64,000 nucleotides of DNA from Geobacter sp. UBA5730 (GTDB taxonomy: Bacteria; Desulfobacterota; Desulfuromonadia; Geobacterales; Pseudopelobacteraceae), in NCBI GenBank assembly GCA_002419465.1, contig DIGE01000007.1, positions 105,905 to 169,904 on the forward strand, written 5' to 3'. A model generated the notes under the pieces. The model saw nothing but the letters and a program-made list of their open reading frames with translations, searched no databases and was not told the DNA's origin. A program made the translations under genes and the position numbers. Each line of letters begins with the position of its first letter. Positions within the stretch are counted from its first letter, which is position 1. This document shows positions 56,661 through 64,000 of the stretch, piece by piece.

Positions 56661-57482
56661 ATGGCTGTCATTAACCACGCAAAACGCGAGATCAACGCCA
56701 AACTGGTTTTTTTCGGTCCGGCCGGATCCGGTAAGGCCAGCCTGTTCAGTTACATACATAAGCGGGTCAAGCCCAGCCTGTGCGGACCACTCAAGTCAAT
56801 GCCAGCCGGTGGTGACACACTGCAGTTTTTTGACTACCTCCCCTTTGAACATGCCATTCTAGATGGGTATCGTGTCAGGTTTCACCTCTACACACTGACC
56901 GGCCCGGTAGAAAATCCCGGCACCTGGAAGATGACCCTGAAAGGGGCTGACGGTCTGGCGCTGGTGGTTGAGAAGGGCATGGAACAGAGCGATTTGACGG
57001 TTCAATCATTAAGATATCTACGCTCCATAGTGACCAGTCATGGCAGAGATCTGCTAAAAACCCCCTGTGTGCTGATTTCTACGAAGGCTGACCAGCTTGA
57101 ACAAAAGACGGTTGACTGGGGAGCTGAACTGGCCACGCTGCCGAGGGTGCAAAGTTCCATCATGACCGGTGAAGGGGTGCTACAGGCTTTAACCTCTCTG
57201 TCACAGGCTGTTTTTCAACGGTTGCGGGAGGAACAACAGTTGCAGGCGGCCACGACATTGCAAGCGTGTGTCAATGAGCAAGCCGATGACGATCAACCGC
57301 CAGAGCCAGCGATTGAGTTGTTTGAAGGGTCGGCACTAGAGGGCGTGCCGGTCCTGCAGGCTGGTGAGGCCACCACCCTGCAGGTGCCGGTGATGCTGCA
57401 GGTGGCCGGGGTACCCCGTCGCTTTGCGCTGCGGATTACCCTCAACCTGGAGGAGGTGGGCGATGGTCATCTCGGCGTATGA
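56661..57482 (+). CDS. MglA/Rab-like small GTPase with degenerate P-loop
   Basis: 273 aa. The N-terminal GTPase-like domain (about 8-190): KLVFFGPAGSGKASLFSYIH is a Walker A in which the residue after Lys is Ala, not Ser/Thr, so magnesium-nucleotide binding is questionable. VRFHLYTLTGPVENPGTW lies at the switch-2 position with no DxxG; CVLISTKADQLE is the NKxD-like base motif (TKAD). The C-terminal extension (about 195-273) is proteobacteria-specific and beta-rich. MglA-type proteins set polarity of motility machines. It overlaps mgtC by 20 bp. Neighbours: SPOR protein and helical protein. Could be a pseudo-GTPase scaffold. Confidence 0.8.
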   Translation: MAVINHAKREINAKLVFFGPAGSGKASLFSYIHKRVKPSLCGPLKSMPAGGDTLQFFDYLPFEHAILDGYRVRFHLYTLTGPVENPGTWKMTLKGADGLALVVEKGMEQSDLTVQSLRYLRSIVTSHGRDLLKTPCVLISTKADQLEQKTVDWGAELATLPRVQSSIMTGEGVLQALTSLSQAVFQRLREEQQLQAATTLQACVNEQADDDQPPEPAIELFEGSALEGVPVLQAGEATTLQVPVMLQVAGVPRRFALRITLNLEEVGDGHLGV

Positions 57483-58149
57483 CCTGGAAGTTGTGCTTAG
57501 ATTGTTGTTGGCTTCGTTGCTGGGTGGGTTGATTGGCCTCGAACGTGAGCTGCATGGTCGACCGGCCGGTTTTCGGACCCATCTGCTGGTGTCATTAGGT
57601 GCAGCTCTTTTTATGGAGGTGTCGCTTCATTTTTATCAGGCCTATGGCGAGATGAGCGCAAATACGGCGGTGCGGATCGACCCCGGGCGTGTGGCAGCCC
57701 AGATTGTGGTTGGAATAGGGTTTCTGGGGGCCGGCGCGATTGTGCGGGAGAGAGGCTCGGTCCGTGGACTGACCACCGCAGCCTGCCTGTGGGTTGCGGC
57801 CGCAGTCGGCACAGCGTGCGGGGCAGGTATGTTCATGGTTGCCACGGTCGTGACGTCAATCGCCTTACTCAGTCTGTTGGTATTGAAAAAGGTTGAAGGA
57901 GTCATTAATAAGGATACCTATCAGCATGTGCTCGTACAGAGTGCTGACGTACCTGGACAGTTGGAGCGGATAGAGCGGATTATGCAGGAATGTGGGGCGG
58001 ATTTGATGGAAACAGCCTTGGAGCGTAATCTGGATACCGCCACCACCCGTTTTGAATTCCAGTTAAGGGTGGCTACTCGCAGCGCCTCCTGCCATTTGGT
58101 TGACTTGCTTTCCGCTGTGGATGGCGTGCAAAAAATCAGTCTGCGCTAG
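57463..58149 (+). CDS. mgtC: MgtC/SapB-family membrane protein
   Basis: 228 aa. Begins inside the GTPase gene with GGAGG 7 nt before the ATG at 57463. Five N-terminal TM helices (about 7-25, 37-55, 70-95, 100-120, 122-140): LLLASLLGGLIGLERELHGR and VVGIGFLGAGAIVRERGSVR with the conserved GLxTAACLW (RGLTTAACLWVAAAVGTACG) are the MgtC signature. The C-terminal cytoplasmic part is a small ACT-like domain. MgtC proteins modulate magnesium homeostasis and ATP synthase in other bacteria. Convergent with the 58136 gene, overlapping by 14 bp. Confidence 0.92.
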   Translation: MVISAYDLEVVLRLLLASLLGGLIGLERELHGRPAGFRTHLLVSLGAALFMEVSLHFYQAYGEMSANTAVRIDPGRVAAQIVVGIGFLGAGAIVRERGSVRGLTTAACLWVAAAVGTACGAGMFMVATVVTSIALLSLLVLKKVEGVINKDTYQHVLVQSADVPGQLERIERIMQECGADLMETALERNLDTATTRFEFQLRVATRSASCHLVDLLSAVDGVQKISLR

Positions 58150-58726
58150 GAGCCTTTAGGCGTAAGCGTGGGAGCAGAAACGGCACGTTTTGCTGGTAGC
58201 GTGCATAGGATGTCCCGAACTGTCGCAAGAGACGGCGTTCTTCGACAAGGCCTCCTATGATGACGTAGGCCGTGCCGATAACAGTCAAGGTAAGCCAGCG
58301 CGTGGTCATGACCGGGTTGAGGAGGAAAAAGAGCAGTCCCAACAGATAAAGCGGGTGACGCACTACCGCATGGCAGCCGGTGGTGGTTAGTGAATCCTGT
58401 CCAGCGCTTTCAGGCGTGAATCCCAGAAATCTGCCCAGACCGGTCTGACGCAGGCAGAGCAGCATGGCGATGAGTGACAGGCCTTGCAGGCCCTGCATGA
58501 CCAGGTTCCAGACGCCGGGCACCAGATATATTACCCGTGTTGACTGCCAGGCCAGCACGACCCAGCCGAACAGCACCAGCGAAAGAACATTATAGGTCAG
58601 GCGATACCAGTGTGCGTTCAGTCCGGTCAATTCCCGTAACTGCTGTTTGAGGCGGGGAATGGCCAGCAGTGAGTGGACCGCAGCGAAAATCAGGAAACGC
58701 AGGATGAAGTCCAAGCTATCCGGCAT
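58136..58726 (-). CDS. NnrU/isoprenylcysteine methyltransferase-like membrane protein
   Basis: 196 aa from ATG 58726, preceded by AAGGAGCCCTGAC; the frame runs to 58849 without a site. Five predicted TM helices. The C-terminal SAM-methylase-like motif TTTGCHAVVRHPLYLLGLLF and EERRLLRQFGTSYARYQQNV matches the ICMT/PEMT membrane-methyltransferase family; the first half resembles NnrU. The function is not established. The 3' end overlaps mgtC on the opposite strand, so transcription of one could affect the other. Confidence 0.85.
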   Translation of the reverse strand: MPDSLDFILRFLIFAAVHSLLAIPRLKQQLRELTGLNAHWYRLTYNVLSLVLFGWVVLAWQSTRVIYLVPGVWNLVMQGLQGLSLIAMLLCLRQTGLGRFLGFTPESAGQDSLTTTGCHAVVRHPLYLLGLLFFLLNPVMTTRWLTLTVIGTAYVIIGGLVEERRLLRQFGTSYARYQQNVPFLLPRLRLKAPSAD

Positions 58727-58842
58727 GTCAGGGCTCCTTGTCCCAATAGGTTTCATGAACCTAGCATTGCTGGCTTGTACAGACAAGTGGAACGTGATAG
58801 CGTAATGCTTGTCACGTAGATTGACAGGAGGTTTTCGTTCAT

Positions 58843-59670
58843 ATGGCAATTATTACAATTTCGCGTGAAATGGGTACTGGAGCTTATTTCATTGCCCAGG
58901 AGCTGGCCAAAAAATTGAAATATACCCTGGTTGATGGTCCGCGTCTGGCTGCCTGTGCGGCCAAGTACGGACTAGACGTGGAAATGCTGCAGATGGTTGA
59001 TGAAAAACCACCATCCTACAATACGGTGGAGGATCGTGAGCGGGCAGCCTTTCTGAACAGCATTGAATTGGCCCTGCTTGATTTCGCAAAGCGGGGCAAT
59101 GTGATCCTTTATGGTCGCGGTGGTCAGGATCTGCTGGAAGGATGCGGCAATCTGCTGCGGCTACGTTTTATTGCTGATTTTGAAGAGCGGGTGGAGCGTT
59201 TCGCCGAACGGGAGTGGATTGATCCCGACCTGGCTCAAGAGCTTATCCGCCGCAGCGATCACCAGCGGGGTGGGTTCATTCACTTCTATTTCGACCGCGA
59301 CTGGCAGGATCCCCTTGGCTACGATCTGATGTTCAATACCTCACGGCTTTCCCAAGGGGCTATCGTTGATATTGTGGTTGCAGCAGTCAAGGATTCCCAG
59401 TTGAAAGAGGCGGAGCAGTGGGCTGGGACTGTTATTGAAAACGCCATCATGATTAAGCGGATTGAAACTGCTTTGTTGCGATCCGTGGAGCTGGAGTATC
59501 GTCCTTTCCGGATTGAAGTTGAGGATGGAGTGGTCTCACTGTCGGGCTACATCGGTTCTGAACGTGAAAAACAGGCTGCCTTGCGGGTAGCCAACGGTGT
59601 TGAAGGGGTGCAGCGGGTTGATGAAAACCTCCATGTCGTTAATTACAAAGCTTACAAGGATAAGTGTTGA
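58843..59670 (+). CDS. Cytidylate kinase-like protein fused to a BON domain
   Basis: 275 aa. The N-terminal domain (about 1-200) is of the cytidylate-kinase-like family: MAIITISREMGTGAYFIAQE with SREMGTGA in place of the usual SREFGSGG, LVDGPRLAACAAKYGLD, RGNVILYGRGGQDLLEGCGN, VERFAEREWIDPDLAQEL. The C-terminal BON domain (about 205-272) has EVEDGVVSLSGYIGSEREKQ and GVEGVQRVDENLHVVNY, normally a periplasmic or lipid-associated module. No signal peptide is present, so both parts are cytoplasmic. Promoter side is 116 bp from the divergent membrane gene, with ACAGGAGG before the ATG. Kinase activity is unproven; the combination is unusual. Confidence 0.85.
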   Translation: MAIITISREMGTGAYFIAQELAKKLKYTLVDGPRLAACAAKYGLDVEMLQMVDEKPPSYNTVEDRERAAFLNSIELALLDFAKRGNVILYGRGGQDLLEGCGNLLRLRFIADFEERVERFAEREWIDPDLAQELIRRSDHQRGGFIHFYFDRDWQDPLGYDLMFNTSRLSQGAIVDIVVAAVKDSQLKEAEQWAGTVIENAIMIKRIETALLRSVELEYRPFRIEVEDGVVSLSGYIGSEREKQAALRVANGVEGVQRVDENLHVVNYKAYKDKC

Positions 59671-60545
59671 GGCAGGCTCGTTTCAGTAATTGCTGCCCGC
59701 TGAGCGGTCAGTGTCATAAGGGGCGGGAGCAGGGCATCGGAGAAGCGGATGCCGCCCCGCCCTTTTCCTATCCGTTCTTCCGGATTGGTGCCATGGAAAT
59801 CCGAACCCCCGGTAACCAGCAGGTTGAGGCGCCGCGCGACTCCTTGTAAAAAGAGCATGTCAGCTTCAGAGGCCAGAGCGTTATAGACCTCAACGCCATC
59901 TAATCCTATGGATTGTAGTTCGCTTATCAACTCACCCAGTACCTGGTGTTCCTGGGTAATGGTGGTGGGGTGGGCCAGAACTGCCACGCCACCCAGCCGG
60001 CGGATGGTTGATAAGGCTTCAGCCATTTGCCAATAATACTTGGGCACATTGCAGGGTACCAGGTACTGCTCAAAGGCTTGTTGCATATTGGTCACATAGC
60101 CGCGCGCCATCAGGGCTCGAGCTATGTGGGGACGTCCGATCACGCCGCCGGCCAAGGCCTCAACCTCGCTGACGAAAAGTGGGGAATGCCCTTGGGAGGA
60201 TAATCTGCTGTTGACCGCTTCGACAATCTCCCTGTTCCGGTCTGCCCGTCGGGTTGCAAAGGCGTTCAGTTGCGTAAGCAGTTCCGGGGAGGCAGTATCT
60301 ATTCCATATCCCAACAGGTGGACATCCTGGTACTCGTGAAAGGCCACTGAAAGTTCGATGCCGGGGAGTACCGTCACTCCGGCAGCAACGCCAGCACGCA
60401 AGGCATCGGCAACACCAGCTATGGTGTCATGGTCGCAGAGAGCAATGGTCCGGACACCCGCTTCGCGGGACGCCAGCACCACTTGGGCTGGCGTCAAAAT
60501 GCCATCAGAGCAGCAGGAATGCAGGTGTAGATCAATAAAACCCAT
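59652..60545 (-). CDS. PHP-domain phosphoesterase
   Basis: 297 aa. The N-terminal PHP motifs FIDLHLHSCCSDGILTPAQV and IALCDHDTIAGVADAL bind the trinuclear metal centre; EYQDVHLLGYGIDTASP follows, then GVIGRPHIARALMARGYVTN, VAVLAHPTTITQEHQVLGEL and NLLVTGGSDFHGTNPEERIG supply further His/Asp ligands. The family includes 3',5'-nucleotide diphosphatase/RNase AM-type enzymes acting on short nucleotide chains. Its 3' end overlaps the BON-fusion gene by 19 bp in convergent orientation. ATG is preceded by AGGAGGAACAAGAG. Confidence 0.93.
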   Translation of the reverse strand: MGFIDLHLHSCCSDGILTPAQVVLASREAGVRTIALCDHDTIAGVADALRAGVAAGVTVLPGIELSVAFHEYQDVHLLGYGIDTASPELLTQLNAFATRRADRNREIVEAVNSRLSSQGHSPLFVSEVEALAGGVIGRPHIARALMARGYVTNMQQAFEQYLVPCNVPKYYWQMAEALSTIRRLGGVAVLAHPTTITQEHQVLGELISELQSIGLDGVEVYNALASEADMLFLQGVARRLNLLVTGGSDFHGTNPEERIGKGRGGIRFSDALLPPLMTLTAQRAAITETSLPQHLSL

Positions 60546-60641
60546 CTCTTGTTCCTCCTGGAGCCATCATGGCGTGCCTGTTGATAAAATGCAAGCCCAA
60601 GGCTTGCTTGACATTGTTTCCTCGGTTACACTAATAAAATA

Positions 60642-61298
60642 ATGCAGAATGATACCATGCGCCGGGTAATGGCAATCCTGCGGGAGGAGTGCCGTCAGTG
60701 GGTTACGCCAGCAGTCAGCGTGATTGCTGAACAGATGCGCAGTCCGTTTACTGTCCTGATCTCCTGTATCATCTCCTTGCGTACCAAGGATGCGGTAACG
60801 GCGGCGGCATCAGCACGGCTTTTTGAGCGAGCTCGTGACCCGGCAACCATGCTGCAGCTTGATCAGGAGGAGATCGCCAGCCTGATCTTCCCGGCAGGTT
60901 TTTACCGGACCAAGGCGCGGCAAATTCAGGAGATCAGTCACCGCTTGCAAGACGAGTTTGCCGGCAGGGTGCCGGATGAGCTTGATCAATTGCTGAGTCT
61001 GAAAGGTGTCGGGCGCAAGACCGCCAACCTTGTGGTCACGCTGGGGTACGGAAAACCTGGCATCTGTGTTGACACCCATGTGCATCGCATAACCAATCGC
61101 TGGGGGTATGTAGTCACCCGGACGCCGGATCAAACCGAAGCGGCTTTGCGCTCCCGGCTACCTCCGGAGTACTGGATTGAGATAAACGACCTACTGGTCT
61201 GCTATGGCCAAAATCGCTGTCTGCCTGTTTCTCCGATCTGTTCAGCTTGCAGGTTGGCACCGTGGTGTGAGCGTGTGGGGGTTGTGCGCAACCGTTGA
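60642..61298 (+). CDS. nth: Endonuclease III
   Basis: DNA glycosylase/AP lyase for oxidised pyrimidines, 218 aa. Helix-hairpin-helix LSLKGVGRKTANLVVTLG with the catalytic Lys, and VDTHVHRITNRWGYV with the catalytic Asp. The Fe-S cluster pattern C-x6-C-x2-C-x5-C is complete at the end (NRCLPVSPICSACRLAPWC). No ribosome-binding site is visible before the ATG at 60642. A TTGACA at 60608-60613 with an AT-rich -10-like stretch (TAATAA, then TAAAAT) lies just upstream, so the message may be leaderless or begin at an internal ATG (60657 or 60669). Confidence 0.95.
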   Translation: MQNDTMRRVMAILREECRQWVTPAVSVIAEQMRSPFTVLISCIISLRTKDAVTAAASARLFERARDPATMLQLDQEEIASLIFPAGFYRTKARQIQEISHRLQDEFAGRVPDELDQLLSLKGVGRKTANLVVTLGYGKPGICVDTHVHRITNRWGYVVTRTPDQTEAALRSRLPPEYWIEINDLLVCYGQNRCLPVSPICSACRLAPWCERVGVVRNR

Positions 61299-61420
61299 TT
61301 TTGTGGACGATGTTTTATTGTCGTGTTAGTACCTAAAAACCTAGTTGCCAGTGGCCCTGATTCCGTGTAATAGTGGCGCAAATCAGGAGTGGATAACAGT
61401 ATTTGATTGAGGAGAGAGAC

Positions 61421-62287
61421 ATGTTGCACAAGATTGGTTTCATCGGTTTAGGGACGGTCGGCCAGCACATGGCAGCAAATCTCACCAAGGGTGAGTATGA
61501 GCTGACGGTTTATGACCCCAGTGCAGCCAAAGTGGCTGAGCTGGTCGCCATGGGTGCTACGGCTGCTTCCACTGCTGCCGAGGCGGCCCGGGGCAAGGAT
61601 CTGGTGATTGCCATCATGACTGAGGCGGACGAGCTGGGGCCGATTTTTTTCGGGGACAGCGGTATTCTGTCTGGCCTTGAGTCCGGCACCATCTTTGCCA
61701 ACATGGGTACCCACTCCCTTGAAACAACTCTTCGGCTGGCGGAAGAGGCTGTGAAGAAGCGTTGTTTCTATCTGGATGCCCCGGTATGGGGTAGTAGGGA
61801 GCATGCTGCCAACGGATTGGTGACCATCATCATTGGTGGTGATCCCGCAGTAATCGGCAAATGTCGCGAGCCATTCTCCTTTTTTGGTCTGAATACCATC
61901 AGGGTCGGCGAGATTGGTGACGCCACCAAGATGAAGTTTATTGTCAATCTGGTGCAGGCCCAGTTAGTGCAGGTATTGGCCGAGGGATTAGTGTTTGGGG
62001 AAAAGATGGGGTTCAATGCCGACAAAATTCTTGAGGTCCTGGATACCCGCGGCGTGGCTTCCCCTCTGTTCCATCTGAAGGGGCGGTCGATGTGTCGTGG
62101 AGACTTCACCCGTTCGTTGGCCCTTAAATATGTCAACGACCAGATGCATCTGGTCATGAATGCCGCACGATTGGTGGGGCTGCACTTGCCGGCTGCCGAA
62201 GCAGTCGCCCGTGTTTACGAGCAGGGGGTTCAGGACGGGCTGGGCGAAGAGGACTTCTCTGCAGTCATCAAGGTGCTGCGCAAGTAG
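61421..62287 (+). CDS. NAD(P)-dependent beta-hydroxyacid dehydrogenase (GLYR-like)
   Basis: 288 aa from ATG 61421, which has GAGGAGAGAGAC upstream. N-terminal Rossmann domain: KIGFIGLGTVGQHMAANLTK, then ANMGTHSLETTLRLAEEAVK; substrate signature APVWGSREHAANGLVTIIIG; catalytic Lys in GDATKMKFIVNLVQAQLVQ. The family reduces glyoxylate or succinic semialdehyde with NADPH. GLYR enzymes detoxify these aldehydes; which is the substrate here is not readable. A terminator follows. Confidence 0.92.
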   Translation: MLHKIGFIGLGTVGQHMAANLTKGEYELTVYDPSAAKVAELVAMGATAASTAAEAARGKDLVIAIMTEADELGPIFFGDSGILSGLESGTIFANMGTHSLETTLRLAEEAVKKRCFYLDAPVWGSREHAANGLVTIIIGGDPAVIGKCREPFSFFGLNTIRVGEIGDATKMKFIVNLVQAQLVQVLAEGLVFGEKMGFNADKILEVLDTRGVASPLFHLKGRSMCRGDFTRSLALKYVNDQMHLVMNAARLVGLHLPAAEAVARVYEQGVQDGLGEEDFSAVIKVLRK

Positions 62288-62314
62288 TACGTAGTGTGAT
62301 CCATTGATGGTCAG

Positions 62315-62343
62315 AAAAGGCGTCCGCAGTGGCGCCTTTTTCT
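62315..62343 (+). terminator. Terminator after the hydroxyacid dehydrogenase gene
   Basis: AAAAGGCG, 10-nt loop, CGCCTTTTTC; T-run follows. Confidence 0.85.
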
Positions 62344-62392
62344 GTGATACGTGTTGTCTGGGTAGTGGGGATGGCCATGCTGCGAGATCCCC

Positions 62393-62421
62393 TTGCATTT
62401 CTGTATCCGGCTTGTTATATT
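62393..62421 (+). promoter_or_regulatory. Sigma-70 promoter of rpoH
   Basis: TTGCAT, 17-bp spacer, TATATT. Transcription would start near 62428, inside the CIRCE element that follows. Confidence 0.65.
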
Positions 62422-62448
62422 TTAGCAGTCAGTTAACGAGAGTGCTAA
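62422..62448 (+). promoter_or_regulatory. CIRCE (HrcA operator) upstream of rpoH
   Basis: TTAGCAGTC-N9-GAGTGCTAA. This matches the CIRCE consensus TTAGCACTC-N9-GAGTGCTAA at all but one base. It overlaps the predicted transcription start, 21 bp before the ATG, where bound HrcA would block the promoter. Confidence 0.85.
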
Positions 62449-62469
62449 CAGGAATGAGGTGTTACTATC

Positions 62470-63324
62470 ATGTATGCTGCGCTTCCGGTCGCACACGACA
62501 ATCTTTCGTTGTACCTTGCAGAGATCAGGAAATTTCCGATGCTGGATGAACAGGAAGAGCACCGTTTGGCGATGCGTCTTTTTGATCATCAGGATCTGGA
62601 TGCTGCCCAGGCCTTGGTCACCTCAAATCTACGTTTTGTGGTCAAGGTGGCGGGTGAATATCGCAACTATGGCATGAAAATGCTCGATCTTATCCAAGAA
62701 GGCAATGTCGGCCTGATGATGGCGGTGCGGAAATTTAATCCCCACCGCGGGTTTCGGCTGATCACTTATGCGGTCTGGTGGATTCGGGCCTACATTCAGA
62801 ACTATATTGTCTCAGCCTGGAGCCTGCTGAAGATTGGCACCACTCAAGCCCAGCGCAAGCTGTTCTTCAGGTTGAAGCAAGCGCAAAACGCCATCCGCAG
62901 CATGACTGGTGGTGAGGAAGACCTGCCCGCCATGGCGCAGTCTCTCGAGGTAAGCGAGGCTGAGGTTGCCGAAATGGGGCTCCGTCTACAGGGCGAGATT
63001 TCTCTGGATGCCGAGATCAGGCAGGGGGAGGGGCTGACAGCGCTGGATGGGCTGGCCGACGAGCGGTCTAATCAGGAAGAGTTGTTGGGCGAATATCAGG
63101 AGCGTGAGTTGTTGCGTCGGCAGGTGGCGACGGCGGTATCCGGCTTGGGAGAAAAAGAGCGGTTTGTGGTAGAGCAGCGGGTGACGGCCGATGATCCGAT
63201 GACGCTGCAAGAGATTGCCGACCATTTTGCTATCTCCCGTGAGCGGGTCCGTCAGATTGAAGAAAATGCCCTGCGCAAAGTGCGCACAGCGCTTCTTCCG
63301 CTGATGGCATCGCAGTCAGCCTGA
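62470..63324 (+). CDS. rpoH: Heat-shock sigma factor RpoH (sigma-32)
   Basis: 284 aa group-3 sigma factor. Region 1.2/2: LYLAEIRKFPMLDEQEEHRL, SNLRFVVKVAGEYRNYGMKM, LDLIQEGNVGLMMAVRKFNP, ITYAVWWIRAYIQNYIVSAW. The RpoH box that distinguishes it from RpoD and RpoS is TTQAQRKLFFRLKQAQ. Region 4: LQEIADHFAISRERVRQIEE. It directs expression of chaperones and proteases on heat shock. The CIRCE upstream places it under HrcA control, linking the two heat-shock regulators. A terminator follows. Confidence 0.96.
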   Translation: MYAALPVAHDNLSLYLAEIRKFPMLDEQEEHRLAMRLFDHQDLDAAQALVTSNLRFVVKVAGEYRNYGMKMLDLIQEGNVGLMMAVRKFNPHRGFRLITYAVWWIRAYIQNYIVSAWSLLKIGTTQAQRKLFFRLKQAQNAIRSMTGGEEDLPAMAQSLEVSEAEVAEMGLRLQGEISLDAEIRQGEGLTALDGLADERSNQEELLGEYQERELLRRQVATAVSGLGEKERFVVEQRVTADDPMTLQEIADHFAISRERVRQIEENALRKVRTALLPLMASQSA

Positions 63325-63346
63325 ATTTTAAGCACCAGCTATCAGT

Positions 63347-63374
63347 GGCACCCGGTGGAGCGGGTGCCTTTTTG
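63347..63374 (+). terminator. Terminator after rpoH
   Basis: GGCACCCG, loop, CGGGTGCC, TTTTTG. Standard GC-rich stem with T-run. Confidence 0.88.
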
Positions 63375-63396
63375 TCTCTGCCAATATAAAAAAAAC

Positions 63397-63425
63397 TTGA
63401 CAACTTTCCGGGCATGCAGTAGACA
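63397..63425 (+). promoter_or_regulatory. Promoter of the tRNA-tuf operon
   Basis: TTGACA, 17-bp spacer, TAGACA. It is 27 bp before the first tRNA and preceded by an A-tract (63388-63395), as at stable-RNA promoters. Confidence 0.6.
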
Positions 63426-63452
63426 ATCAAATTCCACGCTTTGCCGAGACTT

Positions 63453-63528
63453 GCTGGCGTAGCTCAATTGGTAGAGCAGCTGACTTGTAATCAGCAGGTT
63501 GCGGGTTCGAGTCCCATCGCCAGCTCCA
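63453..63528 (+). tRNA. tRNA-Thr (TGT)
   Basis: 76 nt with encoded CCA. Acceptor stem GCTGGCG pairs with CGCCAGC; the anticodon loop is CTTGTAA. First of four tRNAs ahead of tuf. Confidence 0.97.
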
Positions 63529-63553
63529 GCTTGCATGCGATCGTTTCAACCTT

Positions 63554-63639
63554 GGAGGGATTCCCGAGCGGCCAAAGGGAACAGACTGTAAATCTGTCGT
63601 CAGACGACTTCGGAGGTTCGAATCCTCCTCCCTCCACCA
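63554..63639 (+). tRNA. tRNA-Tyr (GTA)
   Basis: 86 nt with the long variable arm of class II tRNAs and encoded CCA. Acceptor GGAGGGA pairs with TCCCTCC; anticodon loop CTGTAAA. Confidence 0.97.
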
Positions 63640-63751
63640 TACAGTCACCGGACAGCTTTTGTTCCGTTTCGATCCAGGAGACTTTCGCGTCGTTAGTACT
63701 GGTAAGAAGTTGGACAGGGATGTCCACAAGAAGTTCTCCATAGGATTCGGT

Positions 63752-63828
63752 GCGGGAGTAGCTCAGTTGGCTAGAGCGTCAGCCTTCCAAGCTGAGGGTC
63801 GCGGGTTCGAGTCCCGTTTCCCGCTCCA
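63752..63828 (+). tRNA. tRNA-Gly (TCC)
   Basis: 77 nt with encoded CCA. Acceptor GCGGGAG pairs with TTCCCGC with one G-T pair; anticodon loop CTTCCAA. A 112-nt spacer separates it from tRNA-Tyr. Confidence 0.97.
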
Positions 63829-63845
63829 AAATTCTAGGTTCAGTT

Positions 63846-63921
<76 letters not shown>

Positions 63922-63990
63922 TTTTTGTAACATCCAATCTGTTAATGCGGTCTGAAAACTAAAACACCCCCGAGAAGGAGGAGCGAGGCC

Positions 63991-64000
63991 ATGGCCAAGG
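63991..64000 (+). CDS. tuf: Elongation factor Tu, first codons (partial)
   Basis: ATGGCCAAGG (Met-Ala-Lys) with AAGGAGGAG upstream; the gene runs off the window. Called from the preceding tRNA order rather than from the ten bases themselves. Confidence 0.7.

Overview
The window is a gene-dense bacterial chromosome segment whose content points to a Geobacter-type member of the Desulfuromonadota. The evidence is a 12-haem c-type cytochrome, a NapH/NapG-type ferredoxin fusion, several GGDEF/HDOD/MCP signalling genes, a CIRCE-controlled rpoH, and families of small exported proteins typical of that group. Placement near Geobacter lovleyi/Trichlorobacter is my inference from gene content, not a database result. 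I see no prophage, no CRISPR array and no complete insertion sequence.

Layout. 1-9.0 kb (minus strand): trpA translationally coupled to a chemotaxis receptor, a lytic transglycosylase, an Rrf2 regulator with its own promoter, pfkA, tatC and rnr. 9.0-12.7 kb is the accessory part: a 423-bp control region with TTGCA-type palindromes and a sigma-54-like promoter drives two tiny one-TM peptides. It is followed by a DUF4143-type ATPase, an AT-rich DUF2846-like exported protein, a triplet of operator-like repeats and tRNA-Cys. 12.8-15.8 kb: a lipoprotein, yebC, msrA, ruvC-ruvA. 15.8-23.4 kb (minus strand): an unnamed five-gene operon encoding only exported proteins (two lipoproteins and three periplasmic proteins, at least two of them tandem paralogues, with the C-terminal relic of a further copy), then a TPM-domain protein and LemA. 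23.5-32 kb: SemiSWEET, a TrmJ-like methylase, a pair of paralogous proteins of unknown family flanking a TPR protein and a membrane protein, and maeB.

32-40 kb (plus strand): ROK glucokinase, a TPR/SLH lipoprotein with an LPP20-like partner, a Tat-exported DUF362 protein, a CopA/CopB copper-oxidase pair, and a decayed ECF-sigma target locus (canonical ECF promoter, frameshifted exported protein, truncated anti-sigma-like ORF). 40-50 kb: cytoplasmic alpha-amylase, GDSL lipoprotein, GGDEF protein, two cupins, EamA permease, ferredoxin fusion, an HDOD/GGDEF signalling operon and the dodecahaem cytochrome. 50-64 kb: nadC-birA-coaX, an EF-G paralogue, a SPOR protein with an MglA-like GTPase and mgtC, a kinase-like/BON fusion, PHP, nth, a hydroxyacid dehydrogenase, rpoH, and the classical Thr-Tyr-Gly-Thr tRNA cluster running into tuf at the window edge.

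The best candidates for undescribed biology are the five-gene exported-protein operon (15.8-21.8 kb, probably related to the pair at 33.1-35.2 kb) and the micro-peptide operon at 9.1-9.8 kb. Promoters, operators and hairpins were found by eye; family names come from recognisable motifs. Nothing has been searched against a database.
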